A stretch of 5,818 nt of DNA from Bacillota bacterium (GTDB taxonomy: Bacteria; Bacillota; DTU030), in contig DUTA01000055.1 in the NCBI GenBank assembly GCA_012842325.1, forward strand, positions 1 to 5,818, written 5' to 3'. The notes below the pieces were generated by a model. It was not told where the DNA came from. It saw only the letters and a list, made by a program, of their open reading frames with translations, and ran no database searches. Both the position numbers and the translations under genes were made by a program. Position 1 is the stretch's first letter, and every line of letters begins with the position of its first letter. This document shows, in pieces, positions 1-5,235 of the stretch.

Positions 1-95
1 CCGACGTCTTCCCCCATGATGAAGACATCGGGATCCCGCAGCATTTCTTCCCGGACAGCCTCTTTAATGGCATCCCTGTAGGTCATGTTTTTCAT
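1..95 (-). CDS. acoB: TPP-dependent acetoin/pyruvate dehydrogenase E1, beta subunit (3' part lost at window edge)
   Basis: Only the first 31 codons are present; the gene continues beyond position 1. The peptide begins MKNMTYRDAIKEAVREEM and continues through a DPDVFIMGEDV stretch. This matches the start of transketolase-like E1 beta subunits, where the conserved GEDV holds the glutamate that activates the thiamine diphosphate cofactor. The ATG (95-93) overlaps the TGA of the alpha gene in an ATGA arrangement, which implies translational coupling and equimolar synthesis, as expected for an alpha2beta2 E1. An AGGAAGG ribosome-binding site sits inside the last codons of alpha. Family assignment is solid. 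Whether the complex acts on acetoin, pyruvate or another 2-oxo acid cannot be told from this fragment. Confidence 0.88.
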   Translation of the reverse strand, partial: MKNMTYRDAIKEAVREEMLRDPDVFIMGEDV

Positions 96-1078
96 ACCAC
101 GACACCTTCCTCTTCCTCTTTGGCGTAGAGGTCTTCCAGCAGGGTCTCAGGGGCAGGCCAGGGGCTGTTCTTGGCGTATTCTACTGCTTCCTGTATTCTT
201 TCTTCCACCTGCTCCTTGATCCGGGTCAGCTCCTCGGGCTTGACACCATAGGTCTCGAGCAGTGCCCGCTCCACCCTTTTAATGGGATCCTTCTTCTTCC
301 ACTCTTCAACCTCTTCTTGGGTACGGTAGTTTTGGATATCTCCTTCGTGATGCCCCCGGTGACGATAGGTAAGACACTCAATGAGGGAAGGCCCTTCACC
401 CCGCCGGGCCCTCTTCACCGCCTCCCCGACCACCTCGTAGACGGCAAAGACATCGTTGCCGTCGACCAGGACACCGGGGATCCCGTAGCCGACTCCCCTG
501 TCGGCCACATGTTCTGCGGAGAGGGACTGGGAGACGGGGGTGGAAATGGCGTACTGGTTGTTCTCGCAGATATAGACTACCGGCAGCTTCCAGACCGCAG
601 CCATATTTACACATTCATGGAAGGCGCCCTGGTTGGCGGCACCATCGCCGAAAAAGGCGATGCTGACATTGTCCTTCTTCTTCATATAAAAATGGAGCCC
701 GAAACCCGTGCCGATGGGCAAGCCTCCCCCCACAATACCGTTGGCGGTTATGAAGCCCGGTTCCAGCATGGCCAGGTGCATCTTGCCGCCCTTGCCCTTG
801 CAATAGCCGGTGGCTTTGCCAAGACATTCGGCAAACATCTTCTTCAAGTCGGCGCCCCGGGCAATAAAATGACCATTACCCCGGTGGGTAGAGGCAATGG
901 CATCTCCGTCCTTCAAATTAAAGGCAACTCCAACGGCGATGGCCTCTTCGCCCACATAGGTATGAAAACTCCCGTAGATAATCCCTTCCCGGGCCATCTG
1001 GGCCGCCGTTTCATCAAACCGGCGGATGGTGACCATGGTCTCATACATCTTCAGGACCGTTTCCCTGCTCAGGTCCAC
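92..1078 (-). CDS. acoA: TPP-dependent acetoin/pyruvate dehydrogenase E1, alpha subunit
   Basis: This 328-residue protein is the usual length for the family. E1 alpha binds thiamine diphosphate and decarboxylates the substrate (acetoin cleavage or 2-oxo acid), passing the acyl or aldehyde unit to a lipoyl E2. The cofactor motif is clear: GDG at 144-146 and NN at 173-174, 26 residues apart. Also visible are HRGNGH (65-70), CKGKGGKMH (93-101), ANGIVGGG (112-119) and the loop YRHRGHHEGD (238-247). The KGKGG-MH and ANGIVGGG signatures resemble AcoA and the cyanobacterial/plastid PdhA type more than Bacillus PdhA, so the symbol is a best guess. The start is GTG (1078-1076), chosen because GGGAGGTG lies about 9 bases upstream. 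The stop overlaps the beta start by four bases. No E2 or E3 gene is in the window. Confidence 0.9.
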   Translation of the reverse strand: MDLSRETVLKMYETMVTIRRFDETAAQMAREGIIYGSFHTYVGEEAIAVGVAFNLKDGDAIASTHRGNGHFIARGADLKKMFAECLGKATGYCKGKGGKMHLAMLEPGFITANGIVGGGLPIGTGFGLHFYMKKKDNVSIAFFGDGAANQGAFHECVNMAAVWKLPVVYICENNQYAISTPVSQSLSAEHVADRGVGYGIPGVLVDGNDVFAVYEVVGEAVKRARRGEGPSLIECLTYRHRGHHEGDIQNYRTQEEVEEWKKKDPIKRVERALLETYGVKPEELTRIKEQVEERIQEAVEYAKNSPWPAPETLLEDLYAKEEEEGVVV

Positions 1079-1146
1079 GGCAGTACACCTCCCTCAGCCA
1101 ATTCCCACCATCTTCCTCCATAAATCTTTTGCCCTACCGTTGCCAT
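1069..1146 (-). CDS. Possible 25-residue leader peptide upstream of E1 alpha
   Basis: An ATG at 1146-1144, preceded by the strong ribosome-binding sequence AAGGGGGGAGAA, opens a 25-codon frame starting MATVGQKIYGGRWWELAEG and ending VLPWT. The TGA (1071-1069) falls ten bases inside the E1 alpha gene, so the two frames overlap across the GTG start. That layout suggests a leader peptide translated with, or coupled to, the dehydrogenase. I recognise no family. The frame is short and contains the E1 alpha ribosome-binding site, so it could be chance; the good ribosome-binding site is the main support. Confidence 0.35.
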   Translation of the reverse strand: MATVGQKIYGGRWWELAEGGVLPWT

Positions 1147-1436
1147 TTCTCCCCCCTTACCGCACTTTAGCTGTATACGCTTTTATCATTTATCAACGGG
1201 GTTATATTTCTGTCTGGAATGATTAAACTCCTCCTCAAAATGGGTTAAATTTAAAACATTATGCGATGAAATTTTCATGCCTTTTTAAATATAAAACCTT
1301 CATTCCCTCGGCCCGGGCAAAAATTCATTGCCGTTGTTACTATAAGTCATCGTATTTGTGGATACTTATTCGCCCTGCTCCCACCACTTTCCTTTTCACA
1401 GGAGAAAAACCTGCGCTCCGGCAGTAGGAGCAAAAT
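1079..1436. other. AT-rich intergenic region upstream of the dehydrogenase genes
   Basis: This 358-base gap should hold the promoter and control sites of the E1 operon. Apart from the 25-codon leader frame (1069-1146), I see no gene. It contains a symmetric ATGAAATTTTCAT at 1266-1278, a perfect TTAAATTTAA palindrome at 1245-1254, and GGCAA-N7-TTGCC at 1316-1332. A weak hairpin at 1415-1431 (GCTCC/GGAGC, 7-base loop) is followed on the minus strand by GCAGG and five Ts. A sequence reading GAGGAGGAG on the minus strand near 1225-1235 looks like a ribosome-binding site but has no ATG, GTG or TTG at the right distance. I could not find a convincing sigma-A promoter, and no GG-N10-GC sigma-54 site. 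Confidence 0.6.
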
Positions 1437-1461
1437 AAAAAACCTGACCATACAGGCCAGG
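1437..1461 (-). terminator. Intrinsic terminator after the niacin transporter gene
   Basis: On the minus strand CCTGGCC (1461-1455) pairs with GGTCAGG (1449-1443) as a 7-bp stem with one G-U pair and a 5-base loop, followed directly by six Ts and a further ATTTT. It lies 25 bases past the TAA of the transporter gene and separates the niacin module from the dehydrogenase operon. Confidence 0.85.
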
Positions 1462-1486
1462 CCAGCGCGAGAAATCTTTTCTTCCC

Positions 1487-1978
1487 TTAACTCGAATGCC
1501 CGGGAGTGAAGGCAAAATTTAGGCTCTTGACCACCAACAAGGCGATGAGGGCATCGAGGCCGTGGTGGATCAGGGTGCCGATGCCGACAATATAAAAACC
1601 CTGATAGAGGGTAAAGCCCAGGGGCAAGACCACCAGGGCTTCCCCCAGGGCGTGGATGGGAGCGGTAGCCAGCAGCACCCAGGGATAAGGCCTGCCCTGC
1701 TTTAGCAGCCAGGCCCCCACAGCCCCAAAGAGCATGTGCACCGCCGCCCGGGCGGCTATCACCGGCCCCGTAATCAGCAGAAAGCCCAGGGCCGACCCGG
1801 CCCCCACCAAAAGGGCTACAAAGGGGTTGAGCAGCATGGCGATCATGACCGGTACGTGGGAGGCCAGGGTAGCCGAGAAGGGCGGGATAAAGATCCTGAG
1901 ATAGCTGCCAAAGGCAATGGGGATGAGAAGGGAAAAGGCAGTAAGCAAGGCCCCGTAGACAAGATCCCTGGTCTTCAA
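1487..1978 (-). CDS. niaX: ECF transporter S component, predicted niacin uptake (NiaX/NiaY type)
   Basis: This small, very hydrophobic protein (163 residues from the start chosen here) has about six membrane segments near residues 7-23, 41-58, 59-70, 73-93, 99-119 and 128-152. It fits the substrate-binding S subunit of energy-coupling-factor vitamin transporters. No ATPase or EcfT gene is adjacent, so it would use a shared energising module. Substrate is inferred from the neighbour niaR and from the repeat-bearing promoter just upstream. Another vitamin cannot be excluded from sequence alone. The frame is open back to an ATG at 2050 that overlaps the niaR stop, but the promoter at 2012-2040 would lie inside that extension. 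I therefore chose TTG 1978-1976 (protein starting MKTRDLVYGALL), with GAAGG 8 bases upstream and about 27 bases of leader. If translated from niaR read-through, the 187-residue form from 2050 is possible. Confidence 0.78.
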   Translation of the reverse strand: MKTRDLVYGALLTAFSLLIPIAFGSYLRIFIPPFSATLASHVPVMIAMLLNPFVALLVGAGSALGFLLITGPVIAARAAVHMLFGAVGAWLLKQGRPYPWVLLATAPIHALGEALVVLPLGFTLYQGFYIVGIGTLIHHGLDALIALLVVKSLNFAFTPGHSS

Positions 1979-2011
1979 TGCTTTGACCTTCTTTCCTCTT
2001 TCTTTACCTAA

Positions 2012-2040
2012 AGTATATGTCTTGTCAGGTGTCTTGTCAA
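2012..2040 (-). promoter_or_regulatory. Sigma-A promoter of the niacin transporter gene
   Basis: On the minus strand, TTGACA (2040-2035) is a perfect -35 box. It is separated by exactly 17 bases from TATACT (2017-2012), a five-of-six match to the -10 consensus. Transcription would start near 2005, downstream of the ATG at 2050 and just upstream of an AGAGGAAAGAAGG segment and the TTG at 1978. It is the best promoter in the window and lies right at the niaR/transporter junction. Confidence 0.75.
2018..2039 (-). promoter_or_regulatory. Direct-repeat operator, probable NiaR binding site
   Basis: TGACAAGACA occurs twice on the minus strand (2039-2030 and 2027-2018), separated by two bases. The copies are therefore 12 bp apart, a little over one helical turn. 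They cover most of the -35 box and all of the spacer of the transporter promoter, a classic repressor position. The neighbouring niaR makes NiaR the obvious ligand. TGTC/GACA half-sites are, from memory, in keeping with published NiaR boxes, but I could not compare them here. Confidence 0.6.
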
Positions 2041-2046
2041 CTGCCA

Positions 2047-2568
2047 TCATTCCCCCTCTTCCAGGAGGAAGCCAAGCTCCCGGAGGCCGTCCTCCACTTT
2101 CTCAAAAACTGCCGGGTTATCGGCCTCAATGGTATGGAGGTGAACGCCGCCGGTGAGGGTCAACAGCAGTTGGGCCCCCTGGCTCTGGTAGCGCTCAATG
2201 AACTCCTCTACGTCCGCCTCTGTTTCCAACAGCAGCAGCCCTCTAATTTCCCCATAGAGGGGATGTTCCACAATCACGTCCACAACCCGGCAGCCCGCCT
2301 GCACAATGGCAAGGAGTTCGGCCCGGGTCTCCCGCGGGGTGTGGCGGCAGGCGAGGCGGCGGGTTACAGTGGGCCGGTCATGGGCTTGTCCAAACATATA
2401 TCCCTGGGAGGTGGCCACAATATCCAGGCCCCGGGCCCGGAGGAGGGCAATGTCCTGCACTATTACCTGCCTGCTCACGCCAAAATGGCGGGCCAGGTAG
2501 CTGCCCGTCACCGGTTTTTTGCTCTTGGTCAGCAGGGAAAGTATCTCTTCCCGACGTTGATTTCCCAC
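2047..2568 (-). CDS. niaR: NiaR niacin-responsive transcriptional repressor (HTH + 3H domain)
   Basis: NiaR (YrxA/TM1602 family) represses NAD biosynthesis and niacin uptake genes when niacin is abundant. Numbering from the longer ATG form (181 residues, start 2592), residues about 11-65 form a winged helix with recognition segment SRQVIVQDIALLRARG, and about 75-178 form the 3H domain. H84, E92, H151 and H153 match the spacing I recall for the metal ligands of the Thermotoga TM1602 structure; H110 (VEHPLYGE) is the other conserved histidine. I chose the GTG at 2568-2566 because GGGGAGG sits 4 bases upstream, though that spacing is tight. The ATG at 2592 has no ribosome-binding site but cannot be excluded. 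The TGA overlaps an ATG of the transporter frame. The gene follows the DUF438 gene by 33-57 bases with no terminator, so it may be co-transcribed with it. Confidence 0.93.
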   Translation of the reverse strand: MGNQRREEILSLLTKSKKPVTGSYLARHFGVSRQVIVQDIALLRARGLDIVATSQGYMFGQAHDRPTVTRRLACRHTPRETRAELLAIVQAGCRVVDVIVEHPLYGEIRGLLLLETEADVEEFIERYQSQGAQLLLTLTGGVHLHTIEADNPAVFEKVEDGLRELGFLLEEGE

Positions 2569-2625
2569 GTAACCTCCCCTTCCCTGGTTCATCTTGCCCA
2601 GAGGGTAAAGGGGAAGGCCCCCGCC

Positions 2626-3826
2626 CTACCACTGGAGCAGGCGCCGCTCCCCTTCCAGCTGCCGTATCCCGGTCACATCCTGGACAACTTCCAGGACGCC
2701 CCTGTATTTACCCTCCTGATCCCGGACGGCGAAGTAACGGATATAAATAAACCGGCCTCCCGTTTCCAGCCAGAAATCGGCCACATCCTTCGTCCCTTCT
2801 TTAAAGGCAGCAACAATTTTATTGACCACATGGACACTGGCCGGGGGATGACAATTCTGGACAGACCTGCCTATGATGCCCGGGCTGCGGGGGAAGATCC
2901 TATCCTTCCCCTGGGAGTAGTAGCGGACCTTGTCCTTTTCATCGACATAGGTGATATCAAAGGGCAGGTGGGTTAAGATGAGGTTGAGCTGTTCCGGGGT
3001 CAGGACACCGGTGTCCAGCTTCAGCAGCTCTTTCCCTGCCCCTGGCCCGGTACTCTCTTTTAGCTCTGCCAGAACCTCCTCCGAGGGCTGCCAGTCTTCG
3101 CCCGGGGTCACCAGGGTGTAGCCGATGCTCAATTCCCCGTCCTTTATTTCCGCCCACTCCCTTTCGGAGAGGGTTTCCAGGGCCATGGGGAAGAGGATTT
3201 TTTCCTCTTTATAGGACATATCGGACATGGCCTCAAGGAGCCTCTTCCCCTCGGCCAGGACCATGTCCCGGTTCCGGGCCGCCAGGGCATTTTGGACCTG
3301 CTTGAAAAGGGCCCTGATATCGTCATGGGTTGCCCACATGACCTTGGTCGGCCCCGTTATGCCGTGTTTCTCCAGATAGGGGAAGAGCTGGTACTCCTTG
3401 CGCAGGTAGTGGTTTTCTACCTCCTGGAGGCTCTGTAAGGTCCTCTCCAGCTTGCCCCACTCAACCTCCTTCCCTCCTTCCAGCTCGGCCAGGAGGGCCT
3501 CCATCTCGGCCACCACCTGCCGCAGGGCATCGTTCTCCAGGCGGAAGGTATGTACCGGATGGCCGGGTATGGAAGCAGGTTCAACCCTCGCATCGAGGCC
3601 TCTTTGAAAACGGCTACATGGACATCGCACAATCTTTTTACCTCTTCCTCGGGCAGACCTTCCTCGATCAACCGCTGTTCCATTTCGGCAATTTCGGTGG
3701 GATGAACTTCCCGGAGCAGGCGGGCAAACCTTGCCTTCAGCTCTTCGGGGTCCCCGCCGGCGTGGAGATCCTTGATGATCCCCTTCAGGATTTCCAGCCT
3801 CTTTTCCTTTCCCGCAGTTCCGACAT
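2626..3826 (-). pseudogene. DUF438-hemerythrin (HHE)-PAS protein gene, broken by two frameshifts
   Basis: The intact family is a cytoplasmic protein with an N-terminal DUF438 domain, a hemerythrin-like HHE domain and a C-terminal PAS domain, presumably sensing a ligand or redox state; no exact role is known. Here the coding signal passes through three frames. ATG 3826 (GGGGG 7 bases upstream) gives MSELRERK. After the AAAA run (3802-3805 on plus) the frame changes to RLEILKGIIKDLH through LCDVHVAVFKEASMR. After GGG (3585-3587) it changes again to VEPASIPGHPVHTFRLEN and then runs cleanly to TAG at 2626. One added base at each run restores a 400-residue protein: DUF438 about 1-80, HHE about 88-215 (HTFRLEN, HYLRKEYQLFPYLE, YKEEKILFP), PAS about 280-390 with NCHPP at 325-329. 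Two equal one-base losses at homopolymers could be sequencing error or real decay. Confidence 0.82.
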
Positions 3827-4005
3827 GACAATACCCCCTTTCCCTCCCGGGAGCTTCTCGTATCTCCCGGTCGTAAGAAGATCATCGCCAGTATGCCTCT
3901 TTCCATCGGCACCCTGAAACCGACGTGTGCCCCTCAAATTTAGTATGAGCGACCAAAAGGCGGATCATTCCCCGGGCAGAAAGCGAAATTTATATCCAGG
4001 AGGTC

Positions 4006-4027
4006 AAAAAGAAAAGGGAAGCCCCTT
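4006..4027 (-). terminator. Weak terminator-like hairpin at the end of the RlpA-family gene
   Basis: On the minus strand AAGGG (4027-4023) and CCCTT (4018-4014) flank a 4-base loop, followed by TTCTTTTT. The stem is short and includes the TAA stop codon, so termination would be partial at best. The rest of the 199-base gap to the DUF438 start (3827-4005) shows no gene and no promoter I would defend. Confidence 0.4.
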
Positions 4028-4973
4028 AATCCGGCTGCTCCCCCATCACCTGTATGATCACCTCGGCCACGCCGTAAGGCCGCAGGCCGATGGCGTCGGC
4101 TGCCCCCCGGGAGAGATCTATGATCCGGCCGGGAACGAAGGGCCCCCGATCATTGATCCGCACCACCGTCTCCCTGCCTGTGGCGGGACAGTAAACCCTG
4201 ACATAGGTGCCAAAGGGCAGTTCAGGATGGGCTGCCGTCAGTTCATCCTGTTTATAGATCTCCCCGCTGGCCGTGCGCCGGCCCTTAAACTGGGAGCCAT
4301 ACCAGGAGGCCATTCCCCTTTCTTCATAGATCACCGTCACTCTATCTTTCAGGGCGGCAAAAACCCTCTCATCGATCCCCGGTACCTGGAGCAAATCCTC
4401 AATTTTCCTGAAGGGCCCCTCCTTTGATTCCCGGTGCTCCACTATGGCCCGAGCGAGGTTTTCCTCCAATCCCAGCACTTCCTGCAGTTTTTCCAGGGGG
4501 GCTGTATTGATGCTTACTTTTTCCCCTTCCCCAGCTGCCGGCCTATTCTGCGGGGCTTCTGTATCCCAGAAAACCGTCCTGGACGCAAAGTCCCAGGTCA
4601 GGTTACCACCCAGGGCTTCCGCAAGCTGGTGCAGGGGGACGTAGATGGAGCCGACAAGGGCAAGTCCCGGAACATAAACTTCCCCGTGCCCTCCCTCGCC
4701 CGCCGGGGCACCACAGTCCAGGGAAATAACCACCTCTTTATCCCGCCAGCGGCCAATAAAATCCCCTCCTTGCCCCTCACCGGCAACTGCACCTCCCAGG
4801 GCTTCCAGGAAAGGCTTTACCGGTACGAGGACGTAGCCGTCAGCCAACAGGGCAGGTGGTTCCAGGTCCAGCGCTTTCCCATCCAGCAATACCTTCACCC
4901 CTTCGGAGCTGGCCTGGGCGGGAAGGGAAAGGATGAGAATCAGAAACAGCACAGGGAGTAAAATCCTGGCCAT
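4026..4973 (-). CDS. Secreted RlpA-family protein with copper-amine-oxidase stalk and ComEA-like HhH domain
   Basis: From ATG 4973-4971, after a strong GGAGGAGGAGAG ribosome-binding site, the protein is 315 residues. Residues 1-21 are a signal peptide (MARILLPVLFLILIL...PAQA) without a lipobox cysteine. Residues 25-137 resemble the copper amine oxidase N-terminal stalk repeat (YVLVPVKPFLEALGG, later IYVPLHQLAEALGG). Residues 152-214 are a ComEA-type helix-hairpin-helix unit (INTAPLEKLQ, GPFRKIEDLLQVPGI). Residues 220-310 are an RlpA double-psi beta barrel, with ASWYG (222-226), TASGEIY (234-240), AAHPELPFGT (247-256) and RINDRGPF (272-279). RlpA enzymes cleave or bind peptidoglycan; HhH modules bind double-stranded DNA. 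A role at the cell wall is likely. The open frame extends to 5090, but that start would bury the signal peptide and has no good ribosome-binding site. Confidence 0.85.
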   Translation of the reverse strand: MARILLPVLFLILILSLPAQASSEGVKVLLDGKALDLEPPALLADGYVLVPVKPFLEALGGAVAGEGQGGDFIGRWRDKEVVISLDCGAPAGEGGHGEVYVPGLALVGSIYVPLHQLAEALGGNLTWDFASRTVFWDTEAPQNRPAAGEGEKVSINTAPLEKLQEVLGLEENLARAIVEHRESKEGPFRKIEDLLQVPGIDERVFAALKDRVTVIYEERGMASWYGSQFKGRRTASGEIYKQDELTAAHPELPFGTYVRVYCPATGRETVVRINDRGPFVPGRIIDLSRGAADAIGLRPYGVAEVIIQVMGEQPD

Positions 4974-5187
4974 ACTCTCCTCCTCCTTTGGCGGTGCCTC
5001 CGATTGCGGAAAGTACAGGTCAGTGCCTTTATCCTTTGGGTCAACATGGCAGCGGCAGAAGCGCCGATAAAATAAATTATTCGCTGCCAACTTAAAAAAA
5101 CCTGCCTGTGTGGCAGAACTTTGCTTGCGAGGGGGTCAGACTGCGGGAGAAATTTCCTCCTATTAGAAGAACCTGCCTTATCAACAC
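4974..5187. other. Structured leader region upstream of the RlpA-family gene
   Basis: Between the SIMPL terminator and the RlpA-family start lie about 210 bases without a gene. Besides the hairpin at 5094-5116, there is a perfect 8-bp inverted repeat, TGGCAGCG (5047-5054) and CGCTGCCA (5082-5089), with an AT-rich 27-base spacer. The 9-base segment AACCTGCCT occurs at both 5099-5107 and 5170-5178. I found no convincing -35/-10 pair and none of the conserved cores of riboswitches I know. Confidence 0.5.
5094..5116 (-). terminator. Terminator-like hairpin with seven Ts, upstream of the RlpA-family gene
   Basis: On the minus strand CTGCC (5116-5112) pairs with GGCAG (5106-5102) around a 5-base loop, followed by G and seven Ts (5100-5094). 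The stem is only 5 bp, but the T run is strong. It could be a back-up terminator for the SIMPL gene or act in the leader of the RlpA-family gene. Confidence 0.55.
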
Positions 5188-5213
5188 AAAAAAAGCAGGC
5201 CCCATCGGCCTGC
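5188..5213 (-). terminator. Intrinsic terminator of the SIMPL-domain gene
   Basis: On the minus strand GCAGGCC (5213-5207) and GGCCTGC (5201-5195) form a perfect 7-bp stem with a 5-base loop, followed by exactly seven Ts. It lies 22 bases beyond the stop codon at 5236-5238. Confidence 0.9.
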
Positions 5214-5235
5214 AGGGAAGGTAAACAGATAGTCT

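Noticed and set aside
317..1123. 268-codon plus-strand open frame opposite the E1 alpha gene
   Set aside because: It lies antisense to a textbook E1 alpha sequence and has no family resemblance.
1225..1235. Ribosome-binding-like GAGGAGGAG on the minus strand suggesting another small gene
   Set aside because: No ATG, GTG or TTG follows at a usable distance; only an ATT codon opening a 17-codon frame.
1316..1332. Possible sigma-54 (-24/-12) promoter reading GGCAATGAATTTTTGC on the minus strand
   Set aside because: The GG and GC elements are 12 bases apart instead of the required 10; it is better described as a GGCAA/TTGCC inverted repeat.
2017..2976. 319-codon plus-strand open frame opposite niaR and the PAS region
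   Set aside because: It is antisense to well-supported niaR and PAS coding sequence, has no recognisable domain, and is explained by GC-rich codon structure on the other strand.
4974..5090. 39-residue N-terminal extension of the RlpA-family protein (MAANNLFYRR...)
   Set aside because: It would place a clear signal peptide internally; the ATG at 4973 has a strong ribosome-binding site. The extension also runs through an inverted repeat.
4974..5187. c-di-AMP (ydaO-type) riboswitch, which often precedes cell-wall enzymes
   Set aside because: The conserved core sequences of that class that I know are not present, and there is little room for its roughly 150-base fold.
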